Shown here: positions 54,001-61,487 of the stretch, in pieces | How the letters are laid out: the number at the start of each line of letters is the position of its first letter | Numbering within the stretch: position 1 is the first letter of the stretch | From: Deltaproteobacteria bacterium | GTDB taxonomy: Bacteria > Myxococcota_A > UBA796 > SXON01 | Reading direction: 5' to 3' | Length of the DNA stretch: 61,487 nucleotides | Assembly: GCA_947445035.1 (NCBI GenBank) | Contig: CANFCK010000025.1 | Span: 1 to 61,487 of the forward strand | Translations under genes and position numbers: made by a program | The notes under the pieces: generated by a model | The model's input: the letters and a program-made list of their open reading frames with translations, nothing else | Database searches by the model: none | What the model was told of the DNA's origin: nothing

Positions 54001-55669
54001 TGCCGGGGTAGACGAATGCGGAAACGCTCCCGTAGGCGCCGGCCGCGAGGTCGCCGTAGCCATCGTCGTTGAAGTCGCCCATCGCGACTGCGGCGCCGAA
54101 GTAGCTGGCGGTGCTGTCGGAAACGGAGGTGCTCGCCGTGGTGCCGATGCCGGTGGCGGCGCCTTCGTAGACGTACGCCGAGCCGCCCGAGGACACCCTG
54201 GTTCCGAGGACGACGTCGTCGTACCCGTCGCCGTCGATGTCGCGTCCGCCAGCCACGTCCGTTCCGCGCCGCTCGGTCCCGGCTCCGCTGAGGTCGGTCA
54301 CGTCGGACGAGCTGAGCCCCGAGGCGGAGCCGTAGTACACCGAACCCCGCCCGGCCGACGATCCTGCCCCCGGCGCGCCGATCACCACGTCGTTGTAGCC
54401 GTCGGCGTCCACGTCGCCAGCTGTGCTCACGGCCTGACCGAACTCGCTGTTGGACGACGCCCCATCGAGGTTGAGCGTCTCGGTGGAGGAGACCCCGGAC
54501 GCGCTCCCCCGATAGACCGACACCCGCCCGCGGTAGCCCGACCGGGCCGGCGCACCGACGAGCACATCGTCGTAAGCGTCGCCGTCGATGCTCGGGACCA
54601 GGGCAAGGCCGTAGCCGAAACGAATCGCGCTGCTAGAGGTGAGGGTGGTCGTCGCCGTCGTCGAGACGCCGGTGGCGCTGCCATGGAACACCTGCACGAT
54701 GCCGGCGCTGTAGGTGCACGCGACGGCCACGTCGTCGTAACCGTCATTGTTGACATCGCCGCCGCCGGCGACGTTGCCACCGCAGAAGTAGACGCTGCTG
54801 GTGCCGGAGAGCGTTGTGGTGGCGGTGCTGGAGAGGCCAGCCGCCGACCCATGGTACACGTAGCTACGACCGCGGCGGACGCTGGCCCCGTAGGCGCCGA
54901 CGATGACGTCCTCGAACCCGTCGTTGTTGACATCGCCGGCGCTGGCGACCGCGTAGCCAAAGTAGCTGATGGCGCTGGGCCCGGTGAGCGTCGTCGAGGC
55001 GGTGGTCAGGACCGGGTCGACTTCGACGGGGTAGGCCGCCCCGCGATCGTCTACCTCTATCAGCACGCTGCCATCGAATTCGCGGAAGCGCGTCGGCAGC
55101 TCGCGCCCGTTGGCGTCCCAGGCGTGCAGCCCGGCATAGTCCCACTCGGCGCCGCCGTCGTCCAAGAGCGCGACGGCATCGGCAGCCACATCGAGCACCA
55201 CGGCATCGGTCTGCAGCGCGAACTGCAACGGTCCGACTCCCGATGGTCGATCATGGACCAACCACCCGTGTTCGAGGCCTTCGGGCACGCCCGCGAACCA
55301 CTCGGTCAACCCGTCCCGGGCGTACTCCACCCGGTGGGTGAGCTGTCCGTCCGGCGCCCGGAGCCCGGGGATCGCCTCACCCGGGACGGGCTCGACGGGC
55401 TCAAAGTTGACCCGCTCCTCGCCGCGTCCCATCGCCACCACCGAGAGCACCAGGCCGCCGTCGCGGGTCCGCGCGCTCGCCCCGGCGTCGGTGAACCGCA
55501 CCTCCGTTCCCTGCGCCGGGAAGTGGGCGGAGTACGTTCCGAGGTCGATCGCATGGTCCGCCACCTGGAGCGAGCGCTGGACGCGGTCACCCCAGGCGTT
55601 CGGTTGGGCCTCGGACCGGGAGGGGGGGGCACAAGCGGCGAGCAAGACCAACCAGGAATAGGCACGCAT
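51047..55669 (-). CDS. 1540-residue FG-GAP/MopE surface protein with MYXO-CTERM
   Basis: The N-terminus has a lipoprotein-type signal (MRAYSWLVLLAACAPP). About residues 220-640 hold seven FG-GAP repeats, for example AISYFGYAVASAGDVNNDGF and GDFNDDGYGDLAAGAYG, enough for one seven-bladed propeller. About residues 640-1500 carry some fourteen MopE-type units with motifs such as PAGTEIPLDGIDQDCDGTE and EVTGDEVDQDCDGGEYCY. The C-terminal GGCSTAPGGSGLALALLG followed by RRRG fits a MYXO-CTERM tail. The Ca-type loops imply calcium-stiffened surface presentation. Coupled with the lipoprotein downstream by overlap. Both lipobox and MYXO-CTERM together are unusual. Confidence 0.85.
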   Translation of the reverse strand: MRAYSWLVLLAACAPPSRSEAQPNAWGDRVQRSLQVADHAIDLGTYSAHFPAQGTEVRFTDAGASARTRDGGLVLSVVAMGRGEERVNFEPVEPVPGEAIPGLRAPDGQLTHRVEYARDGLTEWFAGVPEGLEHGWLVHDRPSGVGPLQFALQTDAVVLDVAADAVALLDDGGAEWDYAGLHAWDANGRELPTRFREFDGSVLIEVDDRGAAYPVEVDPVLTTASTTLTGPSAISYFGYAVASAGDVNNDGFEDVIVGAYGASVRRGRSYVYHGSAAGLSSTATTTLSGTSSVYFCGGNVAGGGDVNNDGYDDVAVACTYSAGIVQVFHGSATGVSTTATTTLTSSSAIRFGYGLALVPSIDGDAYDDVLVGAPARSGYRGRVSVYRGSASGVSSTETLNLDGASSNSEFGQAVSTAGDVDADGYNDVVIGAPGAGSSAGRGSVYYGSASGLSSSDVTDLSGAGTERRGTDVAGGRDIDGDGYDDVVLGTRVSSGGSAYVYEGAATGIGTTASTSVSDSTASYFGAAVAMGDFNDDGYGDLAAGAYGSVSAFVYPGSATGLSGSPDSTLSESGGVFGNDVAAADVNGDGISDLVVGDYDDASGFGQAYVYHGYHDDSDGDGYTTSAGDCDDADATAYPGATETAYDTIDQDCDGTDSCRADADDDGYADDGGNTVTDADGDCDDAGEAASTDPVTDCDDSDASVNPAGTEIPLDGIDQDCDGTETCYADLDGDGQRTSAGTTVVSADGDCGDAGEADAGAPATDCDDTDGTIHDGASEVTADGIDQDCDSGDTCFVDTDSDTYGDTATVLSINLSCANAGEADNDDDCDDAEPSVNPAATETCDAAELDEDCDGDNNEETATGATDFYKDIDGDGYGYVGSPTAMCFARPGFVADGTDCDDADATENPGATEVCGGPDVNCNGLTDDDDPLISGTTDWKKDADGDGYGDDTLLAAACAAPAGYTSTGGDCDDGDATLNPLASEITADGLDQDCDGGDTCWIDADTDGARGAGTTASADLDCADLGEADDSADTDCDDTDADVYPGAPEVLGDLVDQDCDGFESCYADADSDGYGSADSTLSADADCAGPGEAAADEGDCDDADATVNPGELEVTGDEVDQDCDGGEYCYEDADSDGYRPDSFSEVLSADTDCTDAGEAVAAAPDGDCDDGDTAYNPGATEADCADPADYNCDGSTGYDDDDGDGWAACEECDDASASVNPDATETVGDGIDADCDGAETCFADSDGDGYRPDDGSTVDSPDPLCTDPGEAAAGAPGGDCDDHDASIAPGATELPSDGIDQDCDGTESCYADSDDDGWRDDASVSTSLDADCDDAGEADGTAGVGDCDDARGDIHPGASETACTDSTDYNCDGSTGGGDNDGDGFAACEECDDSLANVNPGEDEVCNEIDDDCSGAIDDDPVDAQLRWWDSDGDGYGDRNAPIFECGETIGTVGNDDDCDDARAGISPSAFDVPGDGIDQDCSGADATESDDTGGGDDDTGADARVGGLFGGCSTAPGGSGLALALLGAVATLRRRGHLAC

Positions 55670-55699
55670 GGCTCGATGGTAGCACGGGCGCCGGTGCGT

Positions 55700-56869
55700 T
55701 CACCGGACCTGAACGGGAACCCGGCGAAGTTCCGTCGTTTGTCCCGCGCGTACGGCGCGAACCACGACCGCGCCGAGGCCCGGGGAACCCTTCAGATTGG
55801 GCGTGAAGGACGCGGTCCACCGGCGGGTCGCGCCCACCCCCAGGCGATCATCGGCGGTGGTCTTCCAAGGCGACATCGCCTCGACCGTGCGGGCGAACGC
55901 GGTCTTGTGCGGCGGGGCGAGGTCCTTCCCCGCCGCGTCCACCAGCACCACCTCGATCGTCCAGGTCTTGAACGGGTTCCCGGTCGGCACGCTGTGCCCG
56001 GCGCCCGTATTGATGACGCTCACGCCCACGTCAACGAGCTGGCCGCGGGTGACGGACGCGTTCGGCAAGCTGATCATCGTCGTCAGCGCCCGCTGGATGG
56101 TAGTGGGAGAGCCGTGGGACGCCACGACCGCGCCCTGCCCCGGCTGCGCGGCGCCCGCGGCGGGTGCCATATGGCAGTCCTGGCATTGCACACCGGCTTC
56201 CGCGTAGGCGCTGCCCTTCCACTCGCCGTAGGTGTCGTAGAAGGGGCGATCTCCCTCCGGCCAGCTCAGCTGGTGGCAGGTGGCGCACATCTCGCTGGAC
56301 TGCAGCTCGGCGGAGGCGACCACGGGATGGGGAGCCCGATCCGAGGTCTGGGTGCCGAGCACCGTGCCGTCACGCACGTGACAGGCGATGCACGTGACGC
56401 CCTCCGACATCAGGGTGACGTCAAAGCCTGGATTGGCCTGCAAGCGCGGCCGCGTCACATCATCAGCGATGTAGCCTGCCGCGATTTGATCATGTTGTGT
56501 CGCGACTGGAAGATGGCAGGATCGGCAGACGGTCGAGCCGCCGGCGCTGGCGAGGGCCGCCTGGTACACCGGATCGCTCCACGCGTGGGCGTGCGCGGTG
56601 CCCTGCCAACTGTCGTGCGCCGCCCAGTGGCAGCCGTTGCAGGTCTGCGCGGACAACGAGGCGAGCCCCGGCGGGAGGGCGTCGACCACGATCGGGAGCG
56701 CCGTCGGGAAGAGCTTCGGCGCCGGCGGCGAGGGTGGCGCTGACGGCGGCTGAGCGACGACGGGCGGTTCCGGCTCGTCTTCGGCGGCCTTTTTTCCCCG
56801 CGCTAGCGCGATCCCAACCAGGAGGAGGGGGAGCGTGAGGGCGAAAAGCCAGCGCGAGGGGGCGGACAC
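55700..56869 (-). CDS. pentaheme c-type cytochrome
   Basis: 389 residues with an N-terminal hydrophobic anchor and a Pro-rich linker. Five CxxCH heme sites are visible: CNGCH, CRSCH, CIACH, CATCH and CQDCH. The second half has a beta-sandwich segment (NTGAGHSVPTGNPFKTWTIE, GLGAVVVRAVRAGQ), the typical end of cytochrome c-554-like and NapC-linked multiheme proteins. It likely works in periplasmic or surface electron transfer. No redox partner gene is adjacent. Confidence 0.85.
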   Translation of the reverse strand: MSAPSRWLFALTLPLLLVGIALARGKKAAEDEPEPPVVAQPPSAPPSPPAPKLFPTALPIVVDALPPGLASLSAQTCNGCHWAAHDSWQGTAHAHAWSDPVYQAALASAGGSTVCRSCHLPVATQHDQIAAGYIADDVTRPRLQANPGFDVTLMSEGVTCIACHVRDGTVLGTQTSDRAPHPVVASAELQSSEMCATCHQLSWPEGDRPFYDTYGEWKGSAYAEAGVQCQDCHMAPAAGAAQPGQGAVVASHGSPTTIQRALTTMISLPNASVTRGQLVDVGVSVINTGAGHSVPTGNPFKTWTIEVVLVDAAGKDLAPPHKTAFARTVEAMSPWKTTADDRLGVGATRRWTASFTPNLKGSPGLGAVVVRAVRAGQTTELRRVPVQVR

Positions 56870-56898
56870 CTCGCAGGGCTATCACCGGCGGCGCCGGG

Positions 56899-57315
56899 CT
56901 ACCTCATCGCCGCCCCGATCGCCGCTTTGGCCACCGGCGCCATCGCGGCGTAGCCCGCGGCATTCGGCTGCAGACCATCGTCGTACAGGGTGGAGGACAT
57001 CCTCCCATCGGGCGCGACCACCACCGCGTGGAAGTCGGCGAGGGCGTGGTGCCGCTCCCTGGCGAACGTGGCGAGGGCGGCATTGATGGCCAGGATGCGC
57101 GGGTTGGGGTGGCGGGCCTGCGCGGCGCCGCCCTGGATGAGCACGACCGAAGTGCCTGGCGTCACGACGTCTCCCCGGAAGCGCACGCCCCGATCGACGT
57201 ACAACTCGCCCAGGAAGAACTCCCCAGGTGCGGCCGCCCAGTTCGCCAGGATCGAGTCGCCCACGAAGACCACGCTCCCCGTCGCCAAGCCGAGAGCGAG
57301 GAGCACCAGTACCAT
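56899..57315 (-). CDS. SGNH/GDSL-like hydrolase, catalytic His replaced
   Basis: 138 residues from ATG 57315 with an N-terminal hydrophobic segment. FVGDSILANW is the block-I Ser motif and DDGLQPNAAGYAAM is block V. In GDSL/SGNH enzymes block V is DGLHPN, with the catalytic His; here it is Gln. The protein is also shorter than the usual 180-220 residues and the block III GxND is not clear. It is probably inactive or a degenerate gene. In a leftward run after the cytochrome. Confidence 0.65.
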   Translation of the reverse strand: MVLVLLALGLATGSVVFVGDSILANWAAAPGEFFLGELYVDRGVRFRGDVVTPGTSVVLIQGGAAQARHPNPRILAINAALATFARERHHALADFHAVVVAPDGRMSSTLYDDGLQPNAAGYAAMAPVAKAAIGAAMR

Positions 57316-57382
57316 CGCGACGCGCCGTATCGCCTGACCGGGTTCGGCACCAGCTGCACGCCCGTGGCCGGCGCCCCTTCGG

Positions 57383-58723
57383 TCACGACGGGGGGCCGGA
57401 CAGCCCCTCGATTGGGTGCGCGTACCCGAACGCGCTCCCCAGGGGCGTCCTGCCCTCCCAGACCAGCTCATGGTCGTCGTTCAGCAAGGTCAAGACTCCG
57501 GCGGAGCCCCACCCAACGAGGTGCCCGCCGCCCGCTGACGCCTCGACGTTTCCGAGGACCGGGGTCGCCACGAGCCGCTCAGCATCGTAGTTCCAGACGC
57601 GCGAGTATTCGCGTGTCGCGAGGTCGAGTGTGTACTCCGCGGCCTCGCTGTACGGCTCGACGTCGTCGAGGGGGCGGTTGTTGAAAACCAGAAAGCCGGC
57701 TTCGGTGGGCACCGGGGCGTGTTGGGGGCCGAAGCCGCCCCCGCCGACCAGAGTCACGTCGGGGGTGGTTCCGCCGATCTCGGCGACAAGTGCTCCGGTC
57801 CGGGCGTCGACGACGAGCAGGTTCTCCAGGAGATAGCTGGACAACCAGTAGAGCCCGTCGCGTACGGCGAAGCTGTTGATGTGGGTCCAGTCGCGCGGAC
57901 CGGCCTCCATCTCGGGCAGGGCCTCCACGTCCGCGGGGCCGCCCAGGTCCCAAGCGCTCCACAGATCACGACGCGTGCCGTCCTCGGCGAACTCCACCAG
58001 CGCGTCGCCTTCGACCGGGACACCCTCCACTGCGCGCGTGTCGTGGACCAGAACGATGTATCCTCCGGTCGAAAGCTCAGAAAAGTCGTGATGTCCGCCC
58101 GAGATGGTGGTCACCACCGGGTCGCCGCCGGCGATGGGGTACCGGTAGATCGCCATGTCTGGATTGACCTTGGGCAACTGGGCCATGACCAGGAGGTCGG
58201 TCCCGTCGGCGCTCAGCCGGACCTGGGTGAACGTGCCGAACGAAGTCGCGAGTTCACGCCACCACACCGCGACGCCATCCCCGTTGTAGACCGCCGCAAA
58301 ACTCCTGGCGCCGATGACCGGCGTCACCACGAGCTGGTCGGTCTCGCCGGTGACGACGAGCTCAGGCAGCTCCGCCGGCGCGGCTGCCGGCGTAAAGGTC
58401 TGGTGGCTCGACGTCGCGACGCTCGCGCCGTCCGTCGACGTGGCCCGCCAGTGCCAAGTGTGCTGCGGACTCAACCCGGCGATCACCACCGCGTGCGAGA
58501 GCCCATCCTCTGAAGACCAGCCAGTGACCCGTTCTCCGTACTGGTCGTCGAGCCCAAGCTCGATCGCGGCGTCGGTCGGGGCCTCCGTGGTCCAGGTGAC
58601 GGTCAGGGCCGTCCCAGTCTCGACATCCAGCGCGGTCTCCGCGGTCAGCGATGTCTGGAACGGCTCCGCCGCCTCCACCTCCTCGGTGGTGGTGCACGCC
58701 AGTGCCAGGGCAAAAAAAGTCAT
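57383..58723 (-). CDS. arylsulfotransferase-like lipoprotein
   Basis: 446 residues with a lipoprotein signal (MTFFALALACTTTEE). Beta-propeller-type motifs include VNPDMAIYRYPIAGG, STGGYIVLVHDTRAVEG, PRDWTHINSFAVRDGLYWLS and GFGPQHAPVPTEAGFLVFNN, which fit ASST (aryl-sulfate sulfotransferase) and related secreted propellers. The DWTHINS and GPQHA histidines are the expected catalytic-region residues. Sulfate transfer from phenolic donors is inferred. Follows the GspE remnant on the same strand. Confidence 0.75.
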   Translation of the reverse strand: MTFFALALACTTTEEVEAAEPFQTSLTAETALDVETGTALTVTWTTEAPTDAAIELGLDDQYGERVTGWSSEDGLSHAVVIAGLSPQHTWHWRATSTDGASVATSSHQTFTPAAAPAELPELVVTGETDQLVVTPVIGARSFAAVYNGDGVAVWWRELATSFGTFTQVRLSADGTDLLVMAQLPKVNPDMAIYRYPIAGGDPVVTTISGGHHDFSELSTGGYIVLVHDTRAVEGVPVEGDALVEFAEDGTRRDLWSAWDLGGPADVEALPEMEAGPRDWTHINSFAVRDGLYWLSSYLLENLLVVDARTGALVAEIGGTTPDVTLVGGGGFGPQHAPVPTEAGFLVFNNRPLDDVEPYSEAAEYTLDLATREYSRVWNYDAERLVATPVLGNVEASAGGGHLVGWGSAGVLTLLNDDHELVWEGRTPLGSAFGYAHPIEGLSGPPS

Positions 58724-58755
58724 TCGCCAACATGCCACGCGGGCGCCCTGAGCGC

Positions 58756-59540
58756 CTACGGCTTCGGCGGCCCGATGGTGCGGGCGATCTCCTCCAGCGT
58801 CGTGTCTCCGGCGAGCGCGCGGGCCACGCCCGCATCCCACATCCACACCGATCGACGAGGTCGGCGGCGATTCCGGTGGGCCGGGCGCAGACGCACAGGC
58901 GACGGCCCCCTTTTCCTGAACCTGGACATGGTTGATGCCGGGCAGCGTCTGCTCCACCGGATCTTCGATGGTCATGATGTTGATATCGGGATCGTTGATG
59001 TGGTTGAGCACCGCGTGCAACGTGGTGGTCTTGCCGCTCCCGGTGGGCCCGGTGACGAGGATCAAGCCCTGAGGCAGCGCCGCGGCCGTCTTGATGAGCG
59101 CGAACTGGTCTTTGGTGAAGCCGAGGCGCGAGAGGACGGCGAGGTGCCCCTCCTTGCGCAACAGCCGGATGACGCACTTCTCGCCGTGCACCACCGGCAG
59201 CGTCGACACCCGGAAATGCAGCTCTTCACCGCTGCCGGCAATCTCGATCTGCCCGTCTTGGGGTTTGCGCCGCTCGGAGATGTCCATCTCCGCCTGCACC
59301 TTGACCCGCGAGACGATCGACGCGCCCAGGCTCGCGGGCGGCGTCAGCACCCTGTGCAGCGAGCCGTCGCCGCGCAGTCGCACCCGCACGAAGGTCTCGA
59401 AGGGCTCGATGTGGATGTCGCTCGCGTTGAGCTTCACCGCGTAGCGGAGCAACCATTCGCCTTCCTCGGCGTAGCCGGAGGGCAGCTCGCATGCGTCGAT
59501 GCGGGTGTCGTCGTCGCCGTATTCGTCGTCGTCCGCGTCT
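58756..59540 (-). pseudogene. GspE/PilB-type secretion ATPase remnant
   Basis: The N-terminal part of the ATPase core is readable: NASDIHIEPFETFVRVRL, SRVKVQAEMDISERRKPQDG, RVSTLPVVHGEKCVIRLL and Walker A VTGPTGSGKTTTLHAVLNH. It continues to QTLPGINHVQVQEKG. Then the conserved Walker B/His-box half is missing, and a last short piece MWDAGVARALAGDTTLEEIA to the TAG at 58756 is in a different frame. About 140-160 residues and the N-terminal GspE domain are gone. It is a broken type II secretion/type IV pilus ATPase. No other T2SS/T4P gene is present. Confidence 0.82.
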
Positions 59541-59579
59541 TGGTAGCCGGGACGGGTGGCACTTCTTGACCGGGGGCGC

Positions 59580-60081
59580 TCAGCGTGCGCTGCGCGCCTT
59601 GACCGACCACGTGAACCAGAAGCGGCTGACCTCGGCACCGTCGGGGAGCCGGCCCACGGTTTCGACCACGATCACCCGCGCCTCGCCAGAGCTGCGGGCC
59701 TCGGCCAGGGCGGCAAAGATCTCGGCACCCGACACACACGAGAAGGTCGTGGTGGCATTGGCCTTCTTGCCAAAGGTGGCCCGCAGCTCGACGATGAGCG
59801 TGCTGAAGGGGACGCCCGCGTCGGTCGCTGCCAAGAGCACCAGCGCGCCGGTGGACAGCTCCGCGGCCATCGCTTGGGCGGCAAAGTAGATGGACTGGAA
59901 GGGATTCTGGCTGCGCCAACCGAAGGGCATCGTCGTCTCGCAACCATCGGCGCCGATGCGCTTCAGGCTCACCCCCGCGAAAAGTGCGGAGGGCAGCTTC
60001 AACATCAGCCAGAAACGGAACAAGATCGGGTGGGTCACCCGGCGCACGAACGCGTTGCCCGCCGGCGAAAGGGTCATGCGC

Positions 60082-60089
<8 letters not shown>
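59580..60089 (-). CDS. DUF4442/hotdog thioesterase-like protein
   Basis: 169 residues. PFGWRSQNPFQSIYFAAQAM and MAAELSTGALVLLAA are typical of the DUF4442 hotdog family. FGKKANATTTFSCVSGAEIF gives the central strand and loop. Members are predicted acyl-thioesterases. It overlaps the next gene by eight bases, suggesting co-transcription. Confidence 0.8.

Positions 60090-61487
<1,398 letters not shown>

Noticed and set aside
51824..56743. Very long open frame antisense to the 1540-residue FG-GAP/MopE gene
   Set aside because: It is an effect of high GC and repetitive Asp/Gly codons on the sense strand; its product is a low-complexity Val/Gly/Arg repeat with no motif, while the sense protein shows clear domains.

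Overview
The window reads as a high-GC chromosome segment of a myxobacterium-like organism (Myxococcota or a close deltaproteobacterial lineage). The grounds are very GC-rich third codon positions, many secreted proteins with MopE-type DxDxDG/DQDCDG calcium-binding repeats and FG-GAP propellers, MYXO-CTERM-like C-termini, a CarH-type B12 photoregulator next to carotenoid gene remnants, and many short ATGA-type gene overlaps. No rRNA, tRNA, CRISPR array or replication origin was recognised.

Layout. (a) 1-12.3 kb is an eroded accessory region. It holds a broken LysR/NhaR-type regulator, two lipoprotein or MYXO-CTERM genes, IS3 and IS110 transposase remnants, and a collapsed carotenoid locus: a lycopene cyclase lacking its N-terminus, a GGPP-synthase-like remnant and a phytoene-desaturase N-terminal stub. 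The MerR/B12 regulator beside them looks intact and is preceded by a promoter carrying 11-bp direct repeats. (b) 12.3-25.3 kb is mostly ordinary: YhhN, glutaredoxin, acyl-CoA dehydrogenase, Sua5/TsaC, a Bcp-type peroxiredoxin, an OPT transporter, MoaA, an FMN_bind/4-TM/ApbE flavinylation operon with a Fur-like box, and citrate synthase. (c) 25.3-41.8 kb mixes central metabolism (sucCD, ndk, an isopropylmalate/isocitrate dehydrogenase family enzyme, a desaturase) with surface proteins and a signal-peptidase-like protein that lacks the catalytic dyad. (d) 41.8-50.1 kb is one tight rightward run: surE, dedA-like, apt, an outer-membrane barrel, a LolCDE/MacB-like ABC exporter, a LolA-like lipoprotein-sorting protein, an ECF sigma factor and a ChrR-like cupin. 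(e) 50.1-61.5 kb is leftward and dominated by secreted or lipid-anchored proteins: a 1540-residue FG-GAP/MopE/MYXO-CTERM protein, a pentaheme cytochrome, a GDSL-like protein without its histidine, an arylsulfotransferase-like lipoprotein, a GspE/PilB ATPase remnant, and a protein truncated by the window edge inside an Asp-Thr hexanucleotide repeat.

Working together. TCA-cycle genes (citrate synthase, sucCD) are near each other but not one operon. The sorting operon joins an OM barrel, an inner-membrane ABC exporter and a periplasmic carrier. The sigma/cupin pair and the CarH-like regulator both belong to families that respond to light or singlet oxygen, yet the carotenoid biosynthetic genes here are broken. 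Several genes show frame disruptions; two of them lie in C8 tracts, so each should be checked against raw reads before being accepted as biology.
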